Below are positions 21,001 through 31,232 of a DNA stretch of 64,000 nt, in pieces (positions within the stretch are counted from its first letter, which is position 1; each line of letters begins with the position of its first letter). A program made the position numbers and the translations under genes. Under the pieces are notes generated by a model that ran no database searches, had not been told where the DNA came from, and worked only from the letters and a program-made list of their open reading frames with translations. The DNA comes from Sternotherus odoratus (Eukaryota > Chordata > Testudines > Kinosternidae): positions 141,969,259 to 142,033,258 of the forward strand of contig JAVMKO010000003.1 in NCBI GenBank assembly GCA_032164245.1. Reading direction: 5' to 3'.

Positions 21001-21280
21001 GTCTCTGTCCTTTTTAGGAGGCTTTTTGACAGGCAGTATAGGGGTGTTACAGGGAGTGCGCTGAGGGCTGACTAACTTCTGTGCAATGAATCCCTCGATA
21101 ATGGGGTGGATGCCTTCCCGGGCCTCCAGTGACAGAGGGTATTGAGGGACTGACGGGGGGGGGGGGGGGTAAGGAGGGCTTAACTTGAATCTTTACTGGC
21201 TCTGCCGAAAGGAGCAGGCCAACATCAGTGTCAGAAATTCCCCAGAGGGTCAAAGGCAAGTCAGTGAGGTCAGGGGGAAG
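18087..21280 (-). pseudogene. pol: pol: reverse transcriptase, RNase H and integrase, damaged
   Basis: After protease the sequence runs into reverse transcriptase: VQDLRVVN, LPQGYRDSPTIF, and the catalytic YVDD in LVLYVDDILLG. RNase H follows (FFSDGSSF, TDSKYAFGV), then integrase with an HHCC zinc site (HH...CSTCQRNG) and core Asp (IDFADM), Asp (DSDRGPHF) and Glu (GKVERMN). The C-terminal part ends at a TGA, 18089-18087. Breaks: a frame change at the G10 run 21280-21289, its compensation at the G15 run 21155-21169, an in-frame TGA at 20436-20434 between RT and RNase H, and a frameshift near 18825-18832 between the first and second integrase catalytic Asp. Gammaretroviral by order and motif content. 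Confidence 0.88.
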
Positions 21281-21735
21281 GGGGGGGGGTCCCAATTACC
21301 CGGAGTCGGGGCCGAATCTCCTAACACTGTCATCAATAATCCCACCCCCTCAGGAGTGCAGGTTAAAGTAGCCGCAAGCTTACAGAGTAAATCCCGGCCC
21401 ATCAAAGGGATCGGACAAGCTGGGGAAAAAAGAAAACGGTGAGACAAACATTTATCAGCATAAACAACATTCAGAGGCAAAGTGAGTCCCAGAGACTGTG
21501 GGTTGCCCTCTACCCCGGTTGCAGTTTTAACCTCGGAGGATAGCCAGGGAGAGGGGGCATGATTTAAGAGAGAGAAAGTAGCTCCGGTATCAATGAGGAA
21601 AGAGACAGGCAGGCCTTGGACTGAAAGGGTGAGACGAGGCTCTTTGCTGGGAGGGGAGAAAGTGAGGAAGGAGCCGGCCAAAGACATTAAGGAAATAAGA
21701 CCATCACATTGTTTGCCTTTGCCCCCGGGGTACCG
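21281..21735 (-). pseudogene. pro: pro, retroviral aspartic protease
   Basis: In the same frame as gag and directly after its stop codon, as in gammaretroviruses, where protease is made by readthrough. The active-site motif is FLIDTGATFS, preceded by a LTLSVQG strand, and the GRDLL motif lies farther on (about 21400). The frame is open from the gag stop to the G10 homopolymer at 21280-21289. It processes Gag and Pol in the particle. Protease itself looks intact; the defect lies at its junction with reverse transcriptase. Confidence 0.85.
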
Positions 21736-23413
21736 TCATTGAGGAGGCTGTTGTGGCTGCTGCAGCTGCTGCTGTTGCCCGTAGTTGATCCAGGCCTGAG
21801 GAACGGGCTGAGCTGGTGGTGCAGGCATGTATTCGTCCCCGGTGTAACTATCTGCGGATGCGGCCGGATCCCCTGGGCGTTCCCAGGGGCATTCACGTTT
21901 AAAGTGACCGGGCTGTCCGCACTGAAAACAATTTCCCGGCGGCTGGGGTTGCCAGGACCCTTTTCCCCGAGCACCTTGAAATCCCCGGCCACGGCCACGG
22001 CCTCTGCCTCGAGCGCCGCCGCGAAAAGCTAAAGCCATCAACTTATATGCTTCCTTTTTCTCTTTCTTTTTACTACTTTCCTTTTCTTTCTCCCATGCAA
22101 AATCAGCTACGTCCAACACTGAAGTGACTGACTCACCTCCCCAATCAGGGCGAAACTTTAAGAAATAATCCCGTACTGGGGGCACTGACTGATTCACAAA
22201 AAATGAAATAAGAGTAGGGTGGTCTGCTTCTCTCTCAGGATCCATCTGAGTGAACATTCGGGCCCCCTCCAATAGCCTCGACCAGAACTTTTTGGGTGGC
22301 TCATCAGATTCCTGCCGAATCTGCATGAATTTAGCCTGATTCGGCGAGCGGCGAGCCATTTCTTTGAGTCTCTCTAACAATCGCTCTCGATCTGTTCGCA
22401 GCTGAGTCAGCCTTGGCTGACTCCAGTCTAGGGGATTCCAGCCAGCGGCTTCATCCCGCCTATCCATCCAAGTAGTATTAGCCGCATTGCTATCCCCCCA
22501 TGTCCTTTCTGCCATCCACAATCTACTACATTCCTCTCCGGTCAAAACTCTACTCAACAACTGATCTACATCCGTATAAGTAGGATTATGACTTGAAAAC
22601 AATCTTTCTAAAAGTTCTGTGATCTTTCGGGGATTTTCCCCAAAGGACCCTGACAACCGTCCCCACTCTTTTAAGTCCCATTCTAGCCATCCTTTATATT
22701 CCACAATATTAGTATGTTGTAACCGGCCATCACCACCCACAAAAGGTTGATTGTGAACCTGTAAAGGCATTTCTACAATCACACCTTTATCACTCCCAAA
22801 GGGTCTGGCAAACGCAGCCTCTGGGCTATCCTCAGAGGAGGAGTATGCATCCTGGTGCATCTTTTTGATCTGTTGCCTAGTAATCACTCCTCCCGAGGTG
22901 TGCCCCTCCGTTCCCTCCTTATCCTTCTGCGTAGGCTCCGATCCTGAGTCCTGCAGATTCCCCTCTGCGCCCTGGAGAGAGTCCCCCTGCGGAGGAGTAG
23001 GGGCAGGTGCAGTGGGGACCAACTGGCGGGTTAAAACACGCCGTGGTTTACACCCTTCATCGAAATAACCTGGAGGGGGTTCACTCTCGAGAGAATACCT
23101 GACTGCCATAATCTTTAAAGATTTCCACAGCTCTGCTGCTGTGTCCCAAAAACCAGTAACATATCTGTCCCGGATGGTCTTTTTTGGTCTGGCTCCTTAC
23201 CCCTCTCAAGGCAGCCTGCTCGGAAGAGCCATACGAAGGACACCTCTGTTCCGAGTCGGCCAGTACCGCGGTATATCCAGTCCAATTCCTTACACACAAC
23301 GTGTAAAACTTCCTCTTAGACATTCCTGTCTGTACTGGGAGTTTCCCTTCATTCCATAACTTATTTACAATCCCCAACGGACTCTCAGGAGGAACACTAG
23401 TCCCTTGACCCAT
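21736..23413 (-). pseudogene. gag: gag polyprotein, one frameshift
   Basis: The ATG at 23413-23411 begins MGQGTS, with the Gly2 myristoylation signal of matrix proteins. The matrix frame ends at 23083-23081. The rest is open in another frame from about 23109 to the TGA at 21738-21736, so one frameshift near 23085-23110 separates matrix from the remainder. Motifs: the PPPGY late domain for budding, a capsid region with a helix containing QIRQESDEPPKKFW (major-homology-type position), a charged EKEKE segment, an RG-rich stretch, and one nucleocapsid knuckle CFQCGQPGHFKREC. A Q/P-rich tail precedes the stop. Gag forms the virion core. Confidence 0.88.
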
Positions 23414-23565
23414 GGTGTCTGACAGGAGCCCTCCAACTGGCGTTTATCCTGCCATCCAGTACATGACCCCTCAATATTGAATTGGCTGGGAAAAATCTCC
23501 CTTGGCGCCTGCCAATTCGTATATGAGTGATCTGACCACTGGACAGAGGTACCGCACCAGAAGGA

Positions 23566-23583
23566 ATCCTGGACGAGCCCCCA
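23566..23583 (-). other. Primer binding site, tRNA-Pro type
   Basis: Read on the minus strand, shortly after the 5' LTR, the sequence is TGGGGGCTCGTCCAGGAT. This matches the well-known proline-tRNA primer site of gammaretroviruses with one difference. It lies three bases beyond the LTR edge. The untranslated leader continues to the gag ATG at 23413. Confidence 0.88.
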
Positions 23584-23586
23584 AAT

Positions 23587-24043
23587 TGTTAGGTAAAATA
23601 GCAAGTCCTTACTCACCTCTCCAACACCCGAGTTTGTGCGGAGTTGGTATAGGGCTCACAAGCTGTCAGAGACCAAATACACAGATACCAATTCGTTGAT
23701 CAACGGGCTCACATTTCTCTTAGCTCAAAAGCTTCAGAATAAGTGTGGCAACTTTATTAGGGGTAAGCATCAATATTTATACACAGAAGTAAACAAAGTA
23801 ATTAACAGGTCATAATGGTCATGCATAATCAATCAAGATTCTGCTGGGTAAAACAGGTTAAAACCAGCCCTACATAGCTCAAGAAATGTAAATCCCAAAG
23901 ACAAAGGGGAGATGGCTACTTAAGGGCCGGGGCGGTGGGGGGGGGGGGGGGGGGGGGGAGAGGTCAGGAGCTGTTTGTAGGTCCGAGCTTTGGTCAAAAG
24001 TTCAGACAGAGCCATCAAGCCAGGGTAAAGTTCAAACTCAACA
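23587..24043 (-). repeat. Provirus 5' LTR with poly-G expansion
   Basis: 457 bp. It matches the 3' LTR but carries about 39 extra bases around a G22 run (23937-23958), where the 3' LTR has only ggcgggg. The TATA box and AATAAA (TTTATT at 23754-23759 in plus view) are as in the partner. The long G run may be a true expansion or an assembly error. Confidence 0.93.
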
Positions 24044-24254
24044 AAGGTAAGGCCAACATCTGACCGCAGACTGTTCTTCTACACCAGGGGTCTCCAAACT
24101 TTTCAGCCCGAGGGCCGCATTAGCTATCAAATAGCAGTTCGGGGGCCGACAACACACTCGAGGTCCAAATAAAAAAGAATCAAAACATGGATGTTGTTTT
24201 TTATTATTTATTTAATATTATTTTATTCAGTTATTATTTAATAACACATTGATA

Positions 24255-24510
24255 CACTACACATGAACACCTGTTCACCACACATGAACACTACACATGA
24301 ACACCTGTTCACCACACATGAACACTACACATGAACACCTGTTCACCACACATGAACACTACACATGAACACCTGTTCACTACACATGAACACTACACAT
24401 GAACACCTGTTCACTACACATGAACATTACACATGAGCACCTGTTCACTACACATGAACACCTGTTCACTACACATGAACACTACACATGAACACTACAC
24501 ATCAACCCCC
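24255..24510. repeat. Minisatellite 1, 34-bp unit
   Basis: The unit is built from acacatgaacacctgttcac plus a shorter cacacatgaacact half. Several copies are near perfect, then it decays into mixed lengths after about 24390. Confidence 0.85.
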
Positions 24511-24514
24511 CAAC

Positions 24515-25228
24515 TGACCCACCCAGCCAGGTCTCTCCCCCCAAAACCTCCTTTCCTCCAACCCCCCCCCCCGCCAAATGACCCACCCAGCCAGGTCTCT
24601 CACCCCAAAACCTCCTTTCCTCCAACCCCCCCCCCAACTGACCCACCCAGCCCGGTCTCTCACCCCAAAACCTCCTTCCCTCCAACCCCCCCCCCCAAAT
24701 GACCCACCCAGCCAGGTCTCTCACCCCAAAACCTCCTTTCCTCCAACCCCCCGCAAATGACCCACCCAGCCAGGTCTCTCACCCCAAAACCTCCTTCCCT
24801 CCAACCCCCCCCCAAATGACCCCCCCCCCCAACTGACCCACCCAGCCAGGTCTCTCACCCCAAAACCTCCTTCCCTCCCACCCACCCCCCAACTGACCCA
24901 CCCAGCCCGGTCTCTCACCCCAAAACCTCCTTCCCTCCAACCCCCCCCCCCCCAAATGACCCACCCAGCCCGGTCTCTCACCCCAAAACCTCCTTCCCTC
25001 CAACCCCCCCCCCAAATGACCCACCCAGCCAGGTCTCTCACCCCAAAACCTCCTTCCCTCCAACCCCCCCCCAAATGACCCACCCAGCCAGGTCTCTCAC
25101 CCCAAAACCTCCTTCCCTCCAACCCCCCCCCCAAATGACCCACCCAGCCAGGTCTCTCACCCCAAAACCTCCTTTCCTCCAACCCTCCCCCCCCAAATGA
25201 CCCACCCAGCCAGGTCTCTCACCCCAGA
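24515..25228. repeat. Minisatellite 2, about 60-bp unit, roughly 12 copies
   Basis: Each unit holds gacccacccagccaggtctc, caccccaaaacctcct and a C run of varying length followed by aaatgac or aactgac. Copies alternate slightly (agccagg or agcccgg). Variation is concentrated in the C runs. Confidence 0.9.
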
Positions 25229-25317
25229 CCGGTTCGCCGCCTGGCAGTGGGTGGCTCCTTGTTTCGCCGCCTGTAACTGCGTGGCGGTGCGGCGCGTCCC
25301 GGCCCCAGCTCTGAGCC

Positions 25318-25560
25318 GTCCCTGGCCGGCGGCAGCAGCCGAGCACGCGGCGCGTCCCGGCCCCGGGGCGGCAGCCGAGCACGCGGCGGGTCCCGGCCCC
25401 GGGGCGGCAGCCGAGCACGCGGCGGGTCCCGGCCCCGGGGCGGCAGCCGAGCACGCGGCGGGTCCCGGCCCCGCGGCGGCAGCCGAGCACGCGGCGCGTC
25501 CCGGCCCCGCGGCGGCAGCCGAGCACGCGGCGCGTCCCGGCCCCGCGGCTGGCGGCCCGC
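25318..25560. repeat. Minisatellite 3, GC-rich 36-bp unit, about 6-7 copies
   Basis: The unit contains ggcggcagccgagcacgcgg followed by cgggtcccggcccc, with minor variants (cgcgtcc, ccgcgg). It is very CpG-rich. Frames in it read as Ala/Gly/Pro/Arg repeats and are not genes. Confidence 0.9.
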
Positions 25561-25719
25561 GCGGCGCTTCCAGGCCCCAGCGCGGAGCCGTCCCAGCGAA
25601 AAGCTCAAAAGAGCCAAAAATTCCCTGAATAGCCAAAAAGATCTCCGCGGGCCGGATGAGAGGGCCTCGCGGGCCGCATCCGGCCCGCGGGCCGTAGTTT
25701 GGAGACCCCTGTTCTACAC

Positions 25720-27068
25720 CCACATTGCTATTTTAGCATGAATAATTTCTTGAACCTGTTCCCTATTTCGTTTGATTTAGTTTTTCTTTCATATTTTCTC
25801 TCCTTTTACCCTACTTAGATAAGTGCATCTGAATACTGTTATGTCTGGATAGTAGAATCATTTAAATTTGCAATAGGAAAACTGACTTTGTAGAGGAATA
25901 GAAATGTAATAAACCAATAGTGTATGTGGGGGGGAAAGAGGTTATTAATTATTAATTAGCTGCAAATATAATTAAAACACGTATCCTGTATAGGTTCATA
26001 TTTGGATTTTTACTATGCAAAAATAATGGAAAATGTTACTAATATAAGCAGCATATAGGAAAGGAGAGTTGCATTGTACACTAAAAGTATTGACTGTAAA
26101 GTAAGCCCTCTTGCTCATGGAAGGAGTGTAGCTGAAGATTCATGGATAGCTCTGCATCCCTGAATGGAGCCAACTGTGCCTTGTTTAGCAGAGGCACTGT
26201 ACTTTCTGGCAGTGGCTGGTCCATTGTATTGTAAAGGTCAGTCATTACCTGCACATTGTATTTAAACCACCTGCTCACAGCAAGTAGTCTTATCAGGATG
26301 ACCAGCAGCTTTACAATACTAATGGCTCTGCACTCTGCAGAATCCATGATAATAATACCTAGCACTTACATAGCAATTTACATCTTCAAAATGCTGTACA
26401 AACATTAGCTAATTAATGATGCTTGGAGCATTTTACAAATAGTACTGTATGGCCTTCTGAATATGGAATGCATGACTTTAACTTAATTGTTTGAAACAAT
26501 GGACTTACCTTTTAAAGTACAGTATGCAATGGTATACTGTAAGCGCACAAATGATATAGTGTAACTTACACTGTACAATTACTTTAAAATTTCTAAGATA
26601 CCTATGAAAATGAGACTTTTCACAGCAGTGTCGTTTTTAACTTGATCAAATAATATTTTAAATTACAAGAACCCTAAAAAAGGAGCATCAAAGACATACC
26701 AAAGCTAATGTATTTTGTTCTGTCAATGTATATCAGTTTATCCATATTTTGTATGAGAAAACTGAATTATATGGCAGGTGAGAAAGCAAAACGTAGGAGG
26801 GAAAGAAGCATCGTTGAATAACGGTGGTTAGAAAAAATGAGGCTTTGTTCTTGCTCTGTCTGACAGAGAAAATTTGTTTCAGAAACATTTATCAAATTAT
26901 TATAAAATACAATGTAAGGGAAAAGAAAACTGTAATACAGGTGTCACACATATATCCAAGGCTCTTCCTTTGCTAGTCTGTGTAATTTCTTGAAATGTTT
27001 TCTGGGCAGCATTATCATCAAAAGCTAAAGGTCTCTTGGCTCTTCAAGAAGATAATTGTGTAGAGCAG
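25720..27068. other. AT-rich noncoding DNA
   Basis: About 1.3 kb with no repeat ends recognised. An open frame on the minus strand (26365-26081) has no known motif and no supporting context, so I do not call it a gene. Confidence 0.45.
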
Positions 27069-27398
27069 CAGTTCTCAACCAGGGGTCGAAGGTGCTCTAG
27101 GAGGCAATGAGCAGCTTTCAGGGGGTCTGCTAAGCAGGGTTGGCATTAGACTCAGTGGGACCTAGGGCAGAAAGCCGAAGCCCTGCCAGACGGGGTTAAA
27201 GCCAAACCCTGAGCACCTTAACTTCACGGAGCCCCCTGTGACATGGGGCCCTGGGCAGTTGTCCTGCTTGCTACCCCTAATGCCAGCCTTGGCTTTTATA
27301 TGAAGAAAAACAGTTGTAGCACAGGTGGACTGTGGAGCTTTTATAGCCTGTTGGGTGGGTGGGGAGGCTCAGTAAGAAAAACATTGAGAACTCCTACA
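27069..27398. mobile_element. hAT-like MITE, itself interrupted
   Basis: Left end CAGTTCTCAACCAGGGG and right end ...AACATTGAGAACTCCT form decayed hAT-type inverted termini. The interior is broken at 27135-27291 by a second small element. No clean 8-bp duplication remains. Confidence 0.6.
27135..27291. mobile_element. Small hAT-like MITE nested in the previous one
   Basis: It begins CAGGGTTGGCATTAG and ends CTAATGCCAGCCTTG, 15-bp inverted ends differing at two positions. The inside includes gggccctgggcagttgtcc-type words. The flanks do not show a convincing duplication, so nesting rests on the terminal repeats. Confidence 0.55.
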
Positions 27399-27474
27399 GT
27401 ACGTTGCATGAGCTGTGATGCACACCATAGTTATTAAGAAACACAATGACGTTTATATTTTACGGTGAACAATT

Positions 27475-27650
27475 TGTAACTTATTCAATTAAATTTAAAA
27501 TTAAATTTAAATTTAAAATTAAAATTAAATTCAATTAAATTTAAATTTAATTTTAAAATTAAAATTAAATTCAATTAAATTTAAATTTAATTTTAAAATT
27601 AAAATTAAATTAAAATTAAATTAAAATTTGTAACTTATTCAATTAAATTA
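27475..27650. repeat. AT-only minisatellite, about 40-bp unit
   Basis: It consists almost entirely of aaattaaattcaattaaattt-like words; two clear 40-bp units start at about 27525 and 27565. The sequence is largely self-complementary. The block is bracketed by direct copies of tttgtaacttattcaattaaa (about 27470 and 27628), so the flank was duplicated with the array. Confidence 0.8.
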
Positions 27651-27654
27651 AAAA

Positions 27655-28226
27655 GCAAATTTTTGCTTTTGCCAGGTGCAAAAAGCATCTAGGTGGCTCT
27701 GGTAATTTGATGCATCCTCTTCTCTAAGGATCTTGATGGCCAAAGTGGAGTTCACAAGACGGTCCTGGATGGTGTCTTATTTACTGGAGGATCTCATTGA
27801 TGCTTATTTAGGCCAAGCACATTGCACACGTCCAGGGCTTTTTGCATCCTGAATTCTCCCCCCCAAGTTCCCCATGTGCCACCTTCCCATCCCTTTCTGT
27901 TTCAGGGACTCCCTGAAACCCCACCCCTCAGACCAGGGGCTGTGTGTGTCCACTATTCCCCCATCCATGCCAGGTCCCCCTTCTCCTTCATTCACCCCCA
28001 GAGGAAGTGTCGCTAAATGAATATTAACTTCTTTTGTGTGTAAGCTCATTGGGATATAGACTGACTTTTATGTTGTTTTGTGTTTGTACAGCATCTAGCC
28101 CAGTAGTATCTTGGTCCATTGCTTCACTTCCTAGATTCCATGATAATACAAATAATAAATAACAATAACTACTTTTGAGGGATGAATTTAGGTTATTGTA
28201 CAGCATGTGCTGACTAGTTAACTTAC
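27655..28226. other. Noncoding DNA
   Basis: No gene or repeat end is recognised. A C/T-rich patch lies at 27850-28000. Confidence 0.45.
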
Positions 28227-28234
28227 ATGTGGAC

Positions 28235-28450
28235 CAGGGCCGGCTCCAGGCACCAGTGTCCCAAGCACATGGTTGGAGCGGCCAATGTTGGGGGGGGGAG
28301 GCGGCGTGCCGCTTCTTTTGGTGGCATTTCGGCAGTCAAACGCCTGCCACTGCTTGTTTTTTCAGTGGCATTTCGGCACCAGGTCCACGACTTCAGGGAT
28401 TTTTTTGTTTTTCGCTGCTTGGAGCGGCAAAGAAGCTGGAGCCAGCCCTG
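28235..28450. mobile_element. hAT MITE, 216 bp
   Basis: Termini CAGGGCCGGCTCCAGG... and ...GGAGCCAGCCCTG, with a perfect 8-bp target duplication atgtggac at 28227-28234 and 28451-28458. The inside has repeated ggtggcatttcggca words. Small open frames through it are spurious. Confidence 0.9.
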
Positions 28451-28530
28451 ATGTGGACAAAGTGCTGGATTTGAAGAGGTTAAATAGAAAAAAGTCTTAA
28501 CAGGAAATCAAGACAATGAGAGACCAACAG

Positions 28531-28700
28531 ACTCATAGACTTTAAGGCCAGAAGGAATCATCACCTACTCTGATCTCCTGCAGGTCACAGGCCACAGAAC
28601 CTCACCCACTCCTGCCATAGGCCCATAACCTCAGGCTGAGTTACTGAAGTCCTCAGATCTTGATTTAAAGACTTCAAGTTACAGACAAGCCACTAATTAC
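28531..28700 (-). mobile_element. CR1 LINE 3' end fragment (minus strand)
   Basis: It begins actcatagactttaaggcca and continues through ctcacccactcctgcc, the CR1 3' region of a different subfamily from the copy at 1919. Truncated, noncoding. Confidence 0.75.
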
Positions 28701-29745
28701 TCTAATTAAAATCAAGAAGTGAGGAAGGAATAGAGTGAGTCTGCTAACAAAGAGTTTGACTCGTGTGGGAACTAGACATTTACCTTATGAATGGGGGCAA
28801 ATGTTAAAAATAGTAGAACAGGCTATTTAAAAGAAAAACACTGTCAGTGAACAGAAAGTTGGAAAGTCACTGTGTTCTTGAATAAATTATTTCTGAGGGA
28901 GCAAGCATACTTTTTTCTACTTGAAGTTAAAAGTGACAAAATGCTGTTTTGAAGAAATTAGCCTGTTTAGAGCTAGTTGGTCACATTTTTAGCTGTCTTG
29001 GTTTGTAAACATTGGGGACTTGAGGGTGATTGCAAATGGAGTGGTGAAGATGAGCCAAGTATAACAGAAAGGGCCAAATGAACCAAGAACACAGTAGCCA
29101 TCAAGTTCCAGAGGGAGTTCAAGGAGGGAGAGATAGTTGAGACCAGATGACCCTACTATCCATTTTTTTGGCCAAATGCTATGGATTTTGGGTATGTTCT
29201 CCAGATCTTTTTCCTTCCCTGCAGAGCCTTATTGACCAATTGCCAGAGTGGACAGAGCTGGAGGTTGAGACTGTAGGGAGCCAGGGTGGCCTCCCTCTAA
29301 ATCAGAGGGGAAAGAACCACTCTCTCATCCTGAGTGGGCATGGCCAGACCAAGATGGCTCCACCCCGGGGAAGGGGAGGGGTGGAACAGGAAGTACAAAG
29401 GGCGGAGACCTTAGCTCAGTCAGGGCAGCACCAGGGAGGGAGACAGATGCTGACTGCTGGTTGCTCCCTCCACATCCTGCTGCCAAGCCAGTGGAGGCCC
29501 TGGACCCAGAGAATCCTAACCTAGAGGAAGGACTTGGGTTGCCAGGTCTGTCAGCCACGGATTACCCCGAGGAACTGCAGGAGCCCAGCAGTGACCCATG
29601 CTCGACTGAGGCGGACACTGAGGGGGAACCGGAGCTGCCAGCGGTGGAATACCCTGACTTGTGCCAGCGCTCCCCTGCCTGAGGGGTGCACCATAGACTC
29701 TCGCCAGCACACCTCGCAACCCTAATTCCCCTGTGACTGGAAGGT
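28701..29745. other. Noncoding DNA, GC-richer after 29200, possibly old LTR material
   Basis: The last 500 bases are GC-rich and include an open piece rich in Glu/Pro/Asp (29461-29682) with no recognised domain. Because the next LTR is inserted into it and similar GC-rich DNA resumes at 31238, this may be an older LTR element. I cannot show its ends. Confidence 0.3.
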
Positions 29746-29750
29746 GTGAC

Positions 29751-31232
29751 TGTCACGGAGTGCCCAGGGTGATTCTTTGCCACTGCTCCCTACGAAGCCA
29801 GTCAGGACTCCGCAGCGAAGCTTCCTCTCCATAAACAGCCTGTCTCCAAGGCTAGGAGCTTCACAGGCACAGCTTCCACCTTCCTGGGTCTGACCTTGGA
29901 GCATTCAGCACCTTCTTCCCCTCTGTGCACTTCCCCCAGCGAGCCCACCCAGGTGGGGTCCTGGGGAAGCCCGTGGGTCTGCACCCCAGTTTCACAGTCA
30001 GACGTGACTCTCCGCCAGCCAGTAAAATAGAGGTGTCATAAGTGTAAAGTGCTGGAGAGGGTTATTCTGCCAGTATGGGGTTAATGTTCCCTGAGAACAA
30101 GTGACGTAAGAGCTTCCCTGCCACAAGGAAGGGAGAGAGTTTAGTTTTTAGTTTCAGTTTTACCTGCCATGCCAGCTTGGGCAAGGGTCCCGGAGCTCGT
30201 CTCTAGTTATGGAGAATGACTCTACTTTCCTTCTTATATTCCTAATTAGCTGTGCTGTAAGTATAATATGTTGATTTCCATAAGTTCTGTACCTATTTAG
30301 GGTGTCTGTATCCTTTTCAGAGGGGAAGTTAGAGAACTCTAGATTGTAAAGTTGTACTGTAGTCTATGTTCTATTCTCTTTTCCTTATTAAATCTTTTTA
30401 GTTATAAAAAGCGTTTGGTTTATTTCCCTTAAGGTTCTCTCTGCTTCCAGACTGGGAAGAGAGGGAGGAAGGGGAGTAGGTAAGGGACAAGCTCAGTGTG
30501 TGAGCTGAAGTGTGGAGTCTGTCTCTCCCTACCTTCAGGCTAGAAGGGGGAGGGGAAGCAGCCTCTGAGTGGCCGGCTCTCAGGGAGAGACCGCGTTTGG
30601 GGGAGTCCGAGTACCCCTCTCCAGGGCTTTGGAGATTTACTCGGATGGTGGCAGCGATTCCCCAAGTTCCCAACTGGTAGAGTCTGAGAGTTTGGGGGTG
30701 TAAAGACTTAACTTAAGCTGGGAAGCAGCTGGAGTTAGTTGATCTGGCATAGAAGAGTCCCTCTTCTCTGTACCCCAGGTCCAGAGAGACGGAAGGACAC
30801 TCTTACAAGAGGTTTATTAGATGACAGGTACATGATCTAAAACTGATCAAGCAGGTACCCAAACCCCTCAGCTGTATCCATTTTGGGGCCCCAGGGAGGC
30901 CAGACCCTGCCTCCCTTTTGTCCAGCCAGCTGCAGACAAACTAACTCTCTAACCCCTCCCCTGCGTTCCTTTGTCTTTCCTGGGCAGGAGAGATCACCTG
31001 ACCTCCCTCCAACAGTTTCAGCTAACCTCCTTGTTATTCAACACTTCCAGCGAACACCTTGAGAGGGAGGAGGGGCCAGGCCCCAAGACAGATCTACTTG
31101 CTTATGCTCTCTGCTCTGCACCAACTACATACCCTTATCCCTCCACATAGACACTCAAGAAATGCATAGGGGAAACTCAGGCACCCCCACACTATCCAGA
31201 GGAACCATTAAGAGCATTTCCACTCCATCACA
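29751..31232 (-). mobile_element. Solo LTR, split by a second LTR
   Basis: It begins TGTCACGGAGTG and ends CTCCATCACA (TG...CA). A perfect 5-bp duplication GTGAC flanks it (29746-29750 and 31233-31237). Without the insert it is about 703 bp. On the minus strand AATAAA lies at 30818-30813, so the LTR is read leftward. No internal retroviral region remains, as expected after LTR-LTR recombination. Confidence 0.85.
30034..30807 (+). mobile_element. LTR-type element inserted in the solo LTR
   Basis: It begins TGTCATAAGTG and ends ACTCTTACA (TG...CA). A perfect 5-bp duplication AGAGG flanks it (30029-30033 and 30808-30812). An ATTAAA signal near 30387 suggests plus orientation. The segment ggatggtggcagcgattcc near 30642 resembles a primer-site-like junction, so this could be a small non-autonomous LTR element rather than a plain solo LTR. 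Confidence 0.8.

Larger units (their letters stand above)
16168..24043 (-). mobile_element. Endogenous retrovirus, gammaretrovirus-like, complete provirus on the minus strand
   Basis: A 7.9-kb provirus with two LTRs, a tRNA-Pro-type primer site, gag, pro, pol and env in retroviral order. The integration footprint is exact: TG...CA ends flanked by AAGG at 16164-16167 and 24044-24047, a 4-bp duplication typical of gammaretroviruses. Gag and pol share a frame and are separated by one stop codon; Gag has a single CCHC knuckle; Env has a CWVC motif in SU and a CX6CC motif in TM. All of these are gammaretroviral traits. Several frameshifts and one nonsense codon disable the genes. The two LTRs are nearly identical, so insertion is recent in evolutionary terms. 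Confidence 0.95.
24085..25711. mobile_element. hAT-type element carrying three minisatellites, 1,627 bp
   Basis: The termini are CAGGGGTCTCCAAACTTTTC and ...TAGTTTGGAGACCCCTG, hAT-type inverted repeats, flanked by a perfect 8-bp duplication ttctacac (24077-24084 and 25712-25719). Subterminal parts (gagggccgcattagctatc; gcgggccgcatccggcccg) match the usual hAT MITE pattern. The interior has no transposase; it consists of three tandem-repeat blocks with different units and base composition. Long open frames here simply read through tandem repeats. Confidence 0.92.

Noticed and set aside
24482..25182. Long minus-strand open frames with a Gly/Trp/Arg-rich repeating protein
   Set aside because: They are translations of the ~60-bp minisatellite; the same repeat is open in several frames on both strands.
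24255..25560. CRISPR-like regular repeats
   Set aside because: Units are directly adjacent with no unique spacers, lie within a hAT element, and the DNA is vertebrate.
25157..25723. Overlapping Ala/Gly/Pro/Arg-rich open frames on both strands
   Set aside because: They read through the 36-bp GC-rich minisatellite and the hAT end; no domain or start context.
26081..26365. 94-residue minus-strand frame in quiet AT-rich DNA
   Set aside because: Length is within chance expectation, no known motif, no neighbouring exon-like sequence.
29461..29682. Acidic 73-residue frame that might be an exon
   Set aside because: It lies in GC-rich DNA interrupted by LTRs; no domain and no splice evidence that I can defend.
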